A stretch of DNA of 41,393 bases from Peptococcaceae bacterium UBA6116 (lineage in GTDB: Bacteria; Bacillota; Desulfitobacteriia; Desulfitobacteriales; Syntrophobotulaceae): positions 1 to 41,393 of the forward strand of contig DIWC01000011.1 in assembly GCA_002423425.1 (NCBI GenBank). The letters run 5' to 3'. The first letter of the stretch is position 1. Each line of letters begins with the position of its first letter. The position numbers and the translations under genes were made by a program. The notes beneath the pieces are model-generated. The model had not been told where the DNA came from and searched no databases. It saw only the letters and a program-made list of their open reading frames with translations. Positions 14,768 to 23,888 of the stretch are shown here, in pieces.

Positions 14768-15186
14768 TTGGGAGTTCAGGATACAGGTTGTTTGAGCCAC
14801 GTTCCTGCCGGTTACGGCCTGATAAGAGAGTATAACGGCAGGTGCAGTTATTATCAGGACAGCCGTTATGTTTCTCCAAACTTCAGGCAATGCGGTATTC
14901 GCTGGGAGTCCCTATTAAAATCATCGGCGGTTACCGCATTGGTTCTACCCATTGGAATCTGATGAGCGTCGGCGGACACGTTCACCTTGATGTCTACGAT
15001 GGCAGCGGCAATACCACAAGCGGCACTATCTACGACTGCCCCACTTGCAGTTCTCGTCCTTGTTTTCCTTGGTATGCCTGGGGAACATCCGAATCCTTGT
15101 GGAGTACGAGTCAACCCAATACTTTTACTCAACTTATGGCCAACCTCAGAGCAGACCGTGGAAATACCGGGTACATGGGCTGCTAA
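14768..15186 (+). pseudogene. Cysteine-rich protein gene split by a -1 frameshift
   Basis: A strong AAGAGGAGG site precedes a TTG start at 14768. Frame 1 (MGVQDTGCLSHVPAGYG...) runs to a stop at 14960-14962. Frame 2, shifted by -1, is open from about 14835 to 15186 and carries the better protein-like sequence (VPIKIIGGYRIGS, GGHVHLDVYDGSGN, DCPTCSSRPCFPWY, GNTGYMGC). Joined near 14885-14935 they give about 138 residues rich in Cys, Gly and Tyr, like spore-coat or extracellular proteins. I do not recognise the family. Either it is a recent frameshift, a sequencing error, or a programmed shift; no canonical slippery heptamer is obvious. Confidence 0.5.
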
Positions 15187-15197
15187 AAGAGTCTGCA

Positions 15198-17174
15198 TTA
15201 ACCTAATATGGAAGCTATATGGGCAATTTTCTCCCTTATTCCGACCAAAATAATAATATCATTCGCCTCAATTTTGGTATCCCCATGTGGATTCAATAAA
15301 GTCTCCGAGTTACGGCGAATCGCTAAAGCTGATACGCCGTATTTTTTTCTCAGCTCAATATCGGCAAAAGTTTGGCCTGCAGCAACAGATTCTTGCCGGA
15401 TTCTTAAGGAATAAATTTCTATATCCGGTAAATGCATCTGTAAATGATAAAAATGATGATCTTTTTTGTCAATGCTTCTTAACATCTCATAACTTTCAGC
15501 CCTGATTTCATTAATAAATTGTTCTATCTCTTCTTTGGGAATCAGGTACTTTTTTAATACTCTGGTAAAGATTTCAATCGACGTTTCAAATTCTTCAGGT
15601 ATTACCTCATTTGCTCCTAGCTCATACAAAAACTCTAGCTCTTTAACATATCTGGTGCGGACAATAATGTATATATTTTTATTCAGTCTCCTGGCCAGTT
15701 CCGTGATCCTACGGGCTGCCAGTCTGTCGGAAATCGCTATAACGATAATCCTTGCCTCCTTGATGCCGGCATGCTTAAGCACGGCCTCCTGTGAAGCATC
15801 CCCTTGAAAAATCGGTTCCCCTTTTTCTCTTTCCTCCCGTACAGCGTCGGGATTCATTTCAATGATCAAATAAGGAATCTCTGCCGCTGCGGCAGCCCGG
15901 GCGACATTTTTGCCATTAATTCCGTAACCGATAATTATGAGGTGTTCCTGCATAACTTCGGCTTTTGTTTCGGCGCAGGGACAGCGCCCCGTCTTGAGTC
16001 CGGACGGCATAGGCAAGGTAAGGATTCTGCCCGCTAACGCGGGAGCTAAAGATATAATAAATGGTGTTAAAGCCATTGAAATAACAGAAACAGCCAAAAA
16101 TAAATTATAAAGATCCCCTGAGAAAAAACCGTATTGCTCAGCGGACTTGGACAAAATAAATGAGAATTCTCCGACTTGGCTTAAGGTAAACCCTGCCAGC
16201 AAAGCACTGTGCAAAGGATATCCGATGATTATGGCCGATATGGAACCGGCAATTGTTTTTAAGAAAATCAAAACTAGGACCGCTGCTAGAATTAGCCCTA
16301 AATTATTTACCACAAAACTGAAATTGAAGAGCATGCCTATCGAAACAAAGAAGAAACTGGAGAAAACATCTTTGAAAGGCAATATGCTGCCCAAGGCCTG
16401 ATAACTATATTCGGACTCGGAGATAACCAGTCCAGCCAGAAATGCTCCCAAAGCAAGAGAAAGACCCGCCTTAGATGTCAGCCAGGCAATAGCGAAACAC
16501 ATGACCACGATACTTAAAAGAAATAATTCCCTGTTCTTAGTTTTCACTATCAGGTAAAGCACCCGCGGGATGATGAATTTAGAGCTTATCCATACCAGAA
16601 CCAGGATAGCAATTCCTTTTAGCATAACCTGAAGAAGGGAAGAAGATACTTCCCCTTGGACTCCTGCCAGGATCGGAACGAATAACATCATTGGCACGGC
16701 AATGATATCTTGAAAAATAAGAATCCCGAGAACTGCCCTGCCGTGAGGGCTATCCATTTCCGCTCTCTCTTGGACAATCTTGAGAACAATAGCCGTACTG
16801 CTCAAGGTAATTAAAAATCCGGCGAAGATAGCCAGGTTGATACTAAATCCTAAAAGTTTGACCAGTAATAAGGAAAATCCGCCAGTAAAAAAGAGCTGGA
16901 AAAATCCTCCCAATAATATCGGTTTTTTTAGCCGCAGGAACTGGTCGAGCGAAAACTCAATACCAATTGTAAACAGTAAAAGAATAATCCCGATCTCGGC
17001 CAGGATATCAACTTCATGGACTTCCTGGATAAGTTCAAAGCCGTAAGGCCCGGCTATAATACCTGTAATCAGATAGCCTACGACCGACGGAATTTTCAGT
17101 TTGTGACAGACAAGAATAACGAAAATAGCCAGAGCAAAGATAATTACGATCCCCTTAAGCAATGGTATCTCCAA
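15198..17174 (-). CDS. Kef-type monovalent cation:proton antiporter with RCK domains
   Basis: A 658-residue CPA2-family antiporter. Residues 1-390 form about 12-13 membrane helices, including SVVGYLITGIIAGPYG and FTIGIEFSLDQF. An NAD-binding TrkA-N domain follows (about 408-530, IIIGYGINGKNVARAAA), then a TrkA-C ligand domain (about 570-655). Such proteins exchange K+ or Na+ for protons and are gated by nucleotides or other ligands through the RCK part. The specificity (K+ or Na+) cannot be read from the sequence. It is convergent with the frameshifted gene (11-base gap). Confidence 0.9.
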   Translation of the reverse strand: MEIPLLKGIVIIFALAIFVILVCHKLKIPSVVGYLITGIIAGPYGFELIQEVHEVDILAEIGIILLLFTIGIEFSLDQFLRLKKPILLGGFFQLFFTGGFSLLLVKLLGFSINLAIFAGFLITLSSTAIVLKIVQERAEMDSPHGRAVLGILIFQDIIAVPMMLFVPILAGVQGEVSSSLLQVMLKGIAILVLVWISSKFIIPRVLYLIVKTKNRELFLLSIVVMCFAIAWLTSKAGLSLALGAFLAGLVISESEYSYQALGSILPFKDVFSSFFFVSIGMLFNFSFVVNNLGLILAAVLVLIFLKTIAGSISAIIIGYPLHSALLAGFTLSQVGEFSFILSKSAEQYGFFSGDLYNLFLAVSVISMALTPFIISLAPALAGRILTLPMPSGLKTGRCPCAETKAEVMQEHLIIIGYGINGKNVARAAAAAEIPYLIIEMNPDAVREEREKGEPIFQGDASQEAVLKHAGIKEARIIVIAISDRLAARRITELARRLNKNIYIIVRTRYVKELEFLYELGANEVIPEEFETSIEIFTRVLKKYLIPKEEIEQFINEIRAESYEMLRSIDKKDHHFYHLQMHLPDIEIYSLRIRQESVAAGQTFADIELRKKYGVSALAIRRNSETLLNPHGDTKIEANDIIILVGIREKIAHIASILG

Positions 17175-17252
17175 AATATCACCTCTCTACTATCTATATC
17201 TTTCTCCTTTGTTTTTTCTATTTTTATTTCTTTTTATCCTTCTATTTCCTTT

Positions 17253-17765
17253 TTAAATCACCTTGGCAAAGACGAGCTGGTCAATCGTTTGTCCGAATTT
17301 TGTGATGCTTTTTTTTAACCTTCCTTCAAAGACATATCCGGCTTTTTCAAGTACGCGGACCGAAGCAGAATTGGTAGCAAAAACTCCTGCCTGCATACGG
17401 CAGAGATCAAAATTACCGAAGGCAAATGAGGTGACTGCTTTTACCGTTTCCGTCATTATTCCTTTACCCCAGTAATCTTCTCCGAGCCAGTAGCCTATCT
17501 CGGCACTGCGTCTGAAAATATCTCCCTGAGATTCGAATCCTATACCCCCTACGGCTTTATTTTTAACAACGATCGCAAAATTAGTTTGTGGAGATTCGAT
17601 TGTCACTAAACTAAGCCAATTATTGGCAGCCGCTTCATCATAGGGATAGGGAAAACGGTTCTTAACCATTTTTGCTATGTTAAGATTATTGGCATTTTTT
17701 ATAAGAGCGTCTTTATCCTCCCAACGCCATTCTCTAAGCAGGCATTTTTTCAGAGCTATATTCAT
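17253..17765 (-). CDS. GNAT family N-acetyltransferase (RimJ/RimL type)
   Basis: A 170-residue acetyltransferase of the GNAT fold. N-terminal substrate-side strands (LREWRWEDKDALIKNANN) precede the acetyl-CoA site region GYWLGEDYWGKGIMTETVKA (about 95-114), with the family's typical ending FATNSASVRVLEKAGYVFEG (131-150). Members acetylate ribosomal protein N-termini or small amines; the substrate here is unknown. It is a single gene between the antiporter and the MFS exporter. Confidence 0.88.
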   Translation of the reverse strand: MNIALKKCLLREWRWEDKDALIKNANNLNIAKMVKNRFPYPYDEAAANNWLSLVTIESPQTNFAIVVKNKAVGGIGFESQGDIFRRSAEIGYWLGEDYWGKGIMTETVKAVTSFAFGNFDLCRMQAGVFATNSASVRVLEKAGYVFEGRLKKSITKFGQTIDQLVFAKVI

Positions 17766-17930
17766 ATCTTCGAATTCTCCCCAATTTAGTTTTTTTTCTC
17801 TGATTCTATTATATGATTTATTATATGAACAATTTTAGCTCTCAATATCCATACTCAAAAAACGCGAACGCAAAGCCAGATTTTTCTGGTTCGTTTGTAA
17901 TTTTTCTTCTTGTTTCCCTGCTGCACAAAA

Positions 17931-19166
17931 TCACTTAACCAAGTGACTTTTTTTATATGCCAACATTACGATCATCACCGCCAGCACACCTATTACTCCA
18001 CTGAGCGAGATACTCCAATGGGCGCCGAAGTTATCAGCTACTTTACCGGCAAGAATACTGCCAATCGGAGAAACCCCACCCAGAACTAAGGAGAAAACAC
18101 TCATTACCCTTCCTCTCATGCTGTCTTGCGAATTCAGCTGAATGGTAGTATTGACTAAGGCAATAAGGGTTAGACTGAAAAATCCAATAATAATTAACGT
18201 CAAACAGGAAAGCAGGTAATGCCTTTCCATCCCTAAAATGATCAGAAAGACAGAGGCCAACAAAGCTGCCCCAAAAAGAACTTTCATCCCCGGACCTTTT
18301 CTACTGTTGGCAGCAAGTACAATTGCCCCCAGTAAAAAACCTGCCCCCAATGAAGTCATTAACAAACCAAGCCCCAAAGCATCCATTGAAAGGCTTTCTT
18401 TGGCGTACACCGGGATTAGAACATTATAGTTCATTGTGAAAGTACTCATCAGTGCTAATAATAACAGCGGAAATAACAGGACCTGCTTAGACCTGATATA
18501 ACTAAGTCCTTCACCAATCTGGCCAATTATATCCTTTTGTTTTTGCCCCCGGACATGAGGAGCGATTTTTATAAGGATTAAGCCAATGATAGCCGGAATA
18601 AAGCTCAGCGCATTAAGATAAAAACAAGTAGACATACCAACCAAACCTATTAGTAACCCGGCAACAGCAGGACCAACCACTCTTCCGAGGTTGAAGACGG
18701 TTGAATTGAGAGCGATAGCATTCATCAGGCTTTCCTTCCCTACCAGTTCTATGACAAAGGATTGCCTGGCAGGTATGTCAATAGTATTGGTTAAACCGAG
18801 AAGAACCGCCAAAATAAGAATGTGCCAGTATTTAATCCAGCCGTAAGCGGTGAATGTTGCCAGTGTTAATGCCAGGAACATAAAACTAAATTGGGTACAA
18901 ATTATTATCTTTTTTTTCGAAAACTTATCGACTAACGGCCCTGCAAAAAGCGAGAAAAAAGTTAATGGCAGGAACTGAAGAGCACTTACTACTCCGAGTT
19001 TAAATGCTGAATCCGTTAACTGCAGAACCAGCCAGGCCTGACCAATATTCTGCATCCACGTACCTATCAGAGATATAAGCTGACCTGTCCAGAATAATCG
19101 AAAATTCCGATAAGACAGGGCCTGAAAAGCGTCAAGAATTTTTATAGAAAATTTTTCTTTTCCCAT
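17931..19166 (-). CDS. MFS transporter, EntS/MFS_3-like exporter
   Basis: A 411-residue, 12-helix major facilitator. It starts ALSYRNFRLFWTGQLISLIG, typical for the MFS_3 (enterobactin exporter-like) group. It has the loop motif AGPLVDKFSKKKIII between helices 2 and 3 and a second half starting after the cytoplasmic loop at about 210. Members export siderophores or drugs; the substrate here is unknown, and no siderophore genes are nearby. Its stop codon lies in a 6-base-pair hairpin, TCACTT (17931-17936) with AAGTGA (17941-17946), followed by TTTTG, that may help terminate it. Confidence 0.88.
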   Translation of the reverse strand: MGKEKFSIKILDAFQALSYRNFRLFWTGQLISLIGTWMQNIGQAWLVLQLTDSAFKLGVVSALQFLPLTFFSLFAGPLVDKFSKKKIIICTQFSFMFLALTLATFTAYGWIKYWHILILAVLLGLTNTIDIPARQSFVIELVGKESLMNAIALNSTVFNLGRVVGPAVAGLLIGLVGMSTCFYLNALSFIPAIIGLILIKIAPHVRGQKQKDIIGQIGEGLSYIRSKQVLLFPLLLLALMSTFTMNYNVLIPVYAKESLSMDALGLGLLMTSLGAGFLLGAIVLAANSRKGPGMKVLFGAALLASVFLIILGMERHYLLSCLTLIIIGFFSLTLIALVNTTIQLNSQDSMRGRVMSVFSLVLGGVSPIGSILAGKVADNFGAHWSISLSGVIGVLAVMIVMLAYKKSHLVK

Positions 19167-19326
19167 GTTCTGTAATATTAACTCCTATAGCTTGAAGAAT
19201 AAAAGGCAGTAAATCAGGACCGCATTGCATATGATCAAAATCAGAACATCAAGTTCAGTAAGGTAACCTCCTGTTATTTTATCATGCATCCATTGAATAT
19301 GTAAAAAATGTATTTCATTGCCAGTC

Positions 19327-19361
19327 CAGCCAATCTATTTAGCAAGGAAATAGGTCGGCTG
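19327..19361 (+). other. Terminator-like hairpin ahead of the gtrB cassette
   Basis: CAGCCAATCTATTT (19327-19340) pairs with AAATAGGTCGGCTG (19348-19361), with two non-Watson-Crick positions, loop of 7, followed by CTCTTTTAT. It lies 139 bases upstream of gtrB in a 334-base gap (19167-19500) between divergent genes. It could be an attenuator in a long leader, or the end of a vanished gene. I see no coding sequence in this gap; a weak promoter, TTGCTG-16-TAATTA, lies further down near 19423-19450. Confidence 0.45.
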
Positions 19362-19500
19362 CTCTTTTATATCTGAAAGGATGTGCAGATTATTAAGCCA
19401 TTTTACTATTTTGTACTTACTTCCTTGCTGTAGGAATTTATATCGGTAATTATGTCCAAAATATACAGAGTACGGAGAAATATGAAACTGGTGAAGAATT

Positions 19501-20436
19501 TTGAAAAAAATAACGATACTTATCCCCGCTTACAACGAAGAGGAAGTACTTGATAAACTTTATGCAAGGATTAACTATGTTTTAGCAGATCTCACAAGTT
19601 ATAATTTTGAAGTCCTTTTTATTAATGACGGCAGCCAGGATCATACTCTGGAAATAATCAAAACTTTCCGGGATCATGATCCCAGGATTTCTTACGTGGA
19701 CCTCTCGCGCAATTATGGCAAGGAGACAGCGATGATAGCCGGATTGGACTACGCGACAGGCGATGCGGTAGTGCTTATTGATGCCGACCTGCAGGACCCG
19801 CCGGAGCTTATTCCCAAGATGATTAAACACTGGGAAGCCGGATATGATGATGTCTATGCCAAAAGGAGAAACCGCCTCGGGGAAACATGGTTAAAGAAAT
19901 ATACAGCTAATACCTTTTATAAAATACTGCATAAGCTCAGTAAAATTCCGATCCAAGAGAACACCGGAGATTTCCGCCTCCTCGACCGGCGTTGTGTTGA
20001 AGCTCTTAAGCAGCTGCGGGAAACCCAACGGTATACCAAGGGCATGTTCAGTTGGATTGGCTACAACAAAAAGGAAATTATGTTTGACCGTGACCCCAGA
20101 GCGGCTGGTCAAACCAAATGGAATTATCCCAAACTTTGTGATTTGGCAATCGAGGGAATCACTTGTTTTACAACCACTCCTCTTCGTTTTTCGAGTTGTC
20201 TTGGCGCCCTTATTTCCATCTTTGCCTTCATCCATATGATCTATATAGTAGTTAAAACGATTGCTTATGGCGAGACAGTCCAGGGCTATCCCTCCCTAAT
20301 GGTGATTATACTTTTTCTTGGAGGAATCCAGCTGTTGTCCCTCGGGATTATTGGTGAATACATAGGCAGAATTTTCAATGAAACCAAAAGGCGTCCGCTT
20401 TACTTTGTCGATGAGTATAATGGGGAAAAAATCTGA
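19501..20436 (+). CDS. GtrB-like polyprenyl-phosphate glycosyltransferase (GT2)
   Basis: A 311-residue GT-A fold transferase with two C-terminal membrane helices (about 230-290), as in GtrB, CsbB and DPM synthases. The start of the domain is ILIPAYNEEEVLDKLY; the metal-binding DADLQDPPE lies near 98-106 and the conserved RYTKGMFSWIGY near 177-188. It is expected to move a sugar from a nucleotide donor to undecaprenyl phosphate on the inner membrane face. The start is TTG at 19501, with GGTGAAG upstream. The gtrA ATG overlaps its TGA stop by one base, and yfhO follows, so the three form one cassette. Confidence 0.92.
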   Translation: MKKITILIPAYNEEEVLDKLYARINYVLADLTSYNFEVLFINDGSQDHTLEIIKTFRDHDPRISYVDLSRNYGKETAMIAGLDYATGDAVVLIDADLQDPPELIPKMIKHWEAGYDDVYAKRRNRLGETWLKKYTANTFYKILHKLSKIPIQENTGDFRLLDRRCVEALKQLRETQRYTKGMFSWIGYNKKEIMFDRDPRAAGQTKWNYPKLCDLAIEGITCFTTTPLRFSSCLGALISIFAFIHMIYIVVKTIAYGETVQGYPSLMVIILFLGGIQLLSLGIIGEYIGRIFNETKRRPLYFVDEYNGEKI

Positions 20437-20861
20437 TGAAAAATAATTTTATTAAAAATAACAAAGAGATAATAAATTACATTATCTTCGGAATTTTAAC
20501 CACTGTTATTAATATTTTCAGTTATGTTTCCTTAACAAGACTATTCTTCGCCGATTATAAAACCGCTACAACCATTGCTTGGGTTATGTCGGTTATTTTT
20601 GCTTTTATTACAAACAAATTATATGTATTTCAAAGCAAAGAGACGAATATCTTAGTAATATCCAGAGAACTAGGTTCTTTTTTATTGTCAAGGGTGCTGT
20701 CCTACGGCTTGGATATCTTTTCTATGATTCTCTTCGTCGGAATCATGAAGGCCGATGACCTTATCTCCAAAGTTCTCATCAACATCCTTGTTATTATATT
20801 TAACTATCTGGCAAGTAAGTTCTTTGTTTTCAAAGGATTGACCGGGAGAAATCATGAGTAA
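20436..20861 (+). CDS. GtrA family membrane protein
   Basis: A 141-residue, four-helix membrane protein of the GtrA family. It contains the typical FGILTTVINIFSYVSLTRLF, the loop ITNKLYVFQS and the end NYLASKFFVFKG. GtrA proteins are thought to help flip the polyprenyl-linked sugar made by a GtrB-type enzyme. The start codon overlaps the gtrB stop by one base and the end overlaps yfhO by 8 bases. Confidence 0.9.
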   Translation: MKNNFIKNNKEIINYIIFGILTTVINIFSYVSLTRLFFADYKTATTIAWVMSVIFAFITNKLYVFQSKETNILVISRELGSFLLSRVLSYGLDIFSMILFVGIMKADDLISKVLINILVIIFNYLASKFFVFKGLTGRNHE

Positions 20862-23469
20862 ATCAATGATTTGGCAAAATATTGTAAAAAGCAGGAAAAA
20901 TATGGCGGTATATTTTTTTTCCTTTTTTATTCCTCTTACTATTTTACTGATAGTTTATATTGAGCTTGGCATGGTTCCTTTTGGGAATAAGACAATCTTG
21001 ATTTGTGATATGAGTGGACAGTATGTGGATTTCTATTCAACTTATTACGAGATCCTGACCGGTGGAAAGAGCCTTCTTTACTCCTGGCACGCCGGATTGG
21101 GGCTTAATTTCATCGGCATTTTTGCTTACTACCTTTCCAGTCCGTTCTCACTGTTGATTGTATTGCCAGGCAAAGAACATCTGCCTGAATCTCTGATGCT
21201 TATCACGTTATTAAAAGTAGGTTCCTGCGGCCTGGCCTTTGCAATCTATGCCCGGAAGACTTTAAAACTTTCCCATATTCCAGTGATCATCTTCTCCTTG
21301 CTGTATGCCCTTTCAGCATACTCCATCGTTTACACTTTCAATTTGATGTGGCTGGATGGTGTGATTTTTCTGCCGCTGGTTTTACTGGGTGCGGAAAAGA
21401 TCTTGCAGGAAAACAAGTATCTGTTCTTTCTTTTTTGTCTGCTCTATATCTTTGTCGCCAACTTTTACCTAGCATATATGGTATGCATTTTCGCCTTTCT
21501 CTATTTCCTGGCTGCTTTCTTTGCCAATCATGCTTTCTCGGAAATAAGATTATTTCTGCGGAAACTGTTGCTGTTTGCCTGTTCTGCCCTGCTGGCGGCG
21601 GGATGTGCCGCTGTTTTGCTCATCCCTGCTTATTATGCTCTTAAAAACGGTCAAGGCGGTCCCGACCTGTCTCTCTTCCATTGGAAACTAAACTTTGATT
21701 TATTGGATTTATTCAGCAAGACCCCGCTGGGTGCCTATGATACACTTAAATATGACGGATTGCCGAATATATATTGTGGTCTTGTCCCGCTTCTCTTAGC
21801 GCCTATATATTTTTTAAATAAAAAAATCCCCGGCAAAGAGCGGATCATTTATGCTTTACTCCTGAGCTTTTTAGTAATCAGCTTTAATTTTGCCAACTTA
21901 AATTTTGCCTGGCACGCTTTTGACCGTCCAGACTGGTTTCCTTACCGTTATTCTTTTGTTTTCTCTTTTCTTCTTATTCTTTTATCCTGCCGAAGCTTTT
22001 CTACACTCGAACGTTCCGATGCTCCGATGATCTTTAAAGTAGGCGCAATCTGGATATTGATCATACTTATCATGCAAAAGATGAATTACCCTTATTTATC
22101 GGACCGTTTTCTAACACTCAGTATTTCCCTTTTAGGTTTCTATGCTTTGCTGCTGGCGGGATTGGTAACTTTAAAGTCCCGGAAGAAAATGCTTTTGTCC
22201 TTGCTTTTTACTTTGGTTTTACTGGAAAGTTCACTCAGCAGCTGGTATTTAATAACCAGGATGGATCAGGAATTTTCCTATGTAACCACTGAGGAATATA
22301 ACCGGACTATAAATAACATTCATGATATCCAGAACAGGATCTACTCCCTGGATCAAACCTTTTACCGTTTGGATAGAATAGGCGGCAGAACTTTCAACGA
22401 CCCCATGAATCTTAATTACAATGGAATTACTCACTTCAGTTCGATGTCCAACGCCGCAATGAACCGGACTTTACGTCAGCTTGGCTTTTTGACCACCGCC
22501 GGCTACAAGTCGATTAACTTTGCAGGTTCGACTCCGTTAACTGAGTCCCTGCTCGGAATAAAATACGTAATTGCCGCAGCCGATAAAGGATTGGGATATA
22601 AAAAAACCGTCAGCAGCGGCGAATACAGTGCCTATCTCAATAATTACTCCCTGCCGTTAGCCTTTCTGGCAGACAAGTCGCTATTGGAATTTGACCCCAG
22701 CAAAGAGGATAATCCTTTCCGGCTCCAAAATAGTCTGATTAATCTGGCTTTGGGAAATACTGCAGCAGCAGGTTATTTCCTTCCGATAGCAGCTTCCGGG
22801 ATTAACTTAAACAATGTCGCAGTAACTAAAGAGGCAGTGCGCGGAAAGGAAACCGAAAAGTACACAAGAATCAGCAACAGCATTGAGGGATCAGTTGAAT
22901 TTACCTTGATCAATCCTGAAGACCAACAGGTATATACATGCCTGCAAACGATTGAAAATGATGTCCGCATCTTCGTCAATGGGGAAGAAATTAAAGGCTA
23001 TTTGCCTGTCTATAATAAGCGAATAATTGACTTAGGTTATCACCAGCGTAATGAGCAATTGAGGATAAAAATTACTTTCCGCAATGATGGTTTTTCTTTA
23101 GCACAAAAATATTTTTACGGTTTAAATGAAACGAACCTGGCCAAAGCCCTTGCTCCGCTGCAAAGCGGAAAAATGAAAAATATTGAAGTTACTGATACAT
23201 CTGTTAAGGGAAAAGTCACGGTCAAAGATAAAACTCTGCTCTTTACCTCGATACCGTATGATCAAGGCTGGAAAGCAATGGCCGATGGTCAGAAAGTAAC
23301 TATAAGTAAAATTGGCAATGCTTTTATTGGTGTGGAACTTCCGGAAGGAACGCATCAAATATCTTTTATCTTTAGGCCTGAGGGATTCAGACTAGGGATG
23401 GTGATTTCGGGCATAAGTCTTGTAGTGCTCTGTTTCGTGGTTTATCGAAAGGTGCGGAAAAATGCATAG
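20854..23469 (+). CDS. yfhO: YfhO family membrane glycosyltransferase
   Basis: An 871-residue protein with about a dozen membrane helices in residues 20-480 and one near the C-terminus (about 845-863), with a large extracellular domain between. The loop after helix 1 carries CDMSGQYVDFYSTYY, typical of YfhO, where an aspartate-rich site is expected for GT-C enzymes. In Bacillus and Listeria, CsbB/GtcA/YfhO-type proteins add GlcNAc or other sugars to lipoteichoic acid or other wall polymers outside the cell. Here the cassette gtrB-gtrA-yfhO is complete. The acceptor polymer and sugar cannot be read from sequence. Confidence 0.9.
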   Translation: MSKSMIWQNIVKSRKNMAVYFFSFFIPLTILLIVYIELGMVPFGNKTILICDMSGQYVDFYSTYYEILTGGKSLLYSWHAGLGLNFIGIFAYYLSSPFSLLIVLPGKEHLPESLMLITLLKVGSCGLAFAIYARKTLKLSHIPVIIFSLLYALSAYSIVYTFNLMWLDGVIFLPLVLLGAEKILQENKYLFFLFCLLYIFVANFYLAYMVCIFAFLYFLAAFFANHAFSEIRLFLRKLLLFACSALLAAGCAAVLLIPAYYALKNGQGGPDLSLFHWKLNFDLLDLFSKTPLGAYDTLKYDGLPNIYCGLVPLLLAPIYFLNKKIPGKERIIYALLLSFLVISFNFANLNFAWHAFDRPDWFPYRYSFVFSFLLILLSCRSFSTLERSDAPMIFKVGAIWILIILIMQKMNYPYLSDRFLTLSISLLGFYALLLAGLVTLKSRKKMLLSLLFTLVLLESSLSSWYLITRMDQEFSYVTTEEYNRTINNIHDIQNRIYSLDQTFYRLDRIGGRTFNDPMNLNYNGITHFSSMSNAAMNRTLRQLGFLTTAGYKSINFAGSTPLTESLLGIKYVIAAADKGLGYKKTVSSGEYSAYLNNYSLPLAFLADKSLLEFDPSKEDNPFRLQNSLINLALGNTAAAGYFLPIAASGINLNNVAVTKEAVRGKETEKYTRISNSIEGSVEFTLINPEDQQVYTCLQTIENDVRIFVNGEEIKGYLPVYNKRIIDLGYHQRNEQLRIKITFRNDGFSLAQKYFYGLNETNLAKALAPLQSGKMKNIEVTDTSVKGKVTVKDKTLLFTSIPYDQGWKAMADGQKVTISKIGNAFIGVELPEGTHQISFIFRPEGFRLGMVISGISLVVLCFVVYRKVRKNA

Positions 23470-23557
23470 TCACCGCTAAGCGTTAGACGTTCTTTGCGAA
23501 AAATAGGACAAGAATCATTGGTAAACTCCTACAAACTCTCCAAAAAACTTATTTCCG

Positions 23558-23579
23558 GAGCATGATCTGCTCTTTTTTT
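23558..23579 (+). terminator. Terminator of the gtrB-gtrA-yfhO cassette
   Basis: GAGCA (23558-23562) and TGCTC (23568-23572), loop TGATC, followed directly by seven Ts. It lies 89 bases after the yfhO stop. The rest of the 420-base gap before lysS (23470-23888) shows no coding frame I can support. Confidence 0.65.
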
Positions 23580-23824
23580 ACTCAAATCACTTTCGCGTCG
23601 AACTGCTTTTGGTTTGTTAACCGCTTGCGTTTTTCTCGAGCGCATTTGCTACTATGCCAGAGTTAATGAAACCTTTCAAGCGCACTTAATCAGTATTAAG
23701 CAGAACTATTGTAATTTAAAGTATCCTTCGTTTTAAAACAGAATACGTCAGATATCTAAAGGATAATCACTTTTTTTAAAAATATTCGTTTTTTATTCCT
23801 ATTTCTACTTCCTTCGAGAATTTA

Positions 23825-23859
23825 TAAACTCAGTCCGGATAAAATCTGAACTGAGTTTA
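23825..23859 (-). terminator. Hairpin at the end of the greA-lysS unit
   Basis: TAAACTCAG (23825-23833) pairs with CTGAGTTTA (23851-23859) and the stem can extend inwards through AGTCCGGAT with ATCTGAACT, with one mismatch and one wobble. It lies 30 bases beyond the lysS stop. The flanks are A/T rich, so it may terminate in both directions. Confidence 0.55.
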
Positions 23860-23888
23860 AATTTATTATTAAGCTTGTTTGTTGTTTG

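Noticed and set aside
14866..15198. A 110-residue minus-strand frame opposite the cysteine-rich gene
   Set aside because: It is antisense to both plus-strand frames and has no ribosome site; the plus strand has the strong AAGAGGAGG signal and the protein-like composition.
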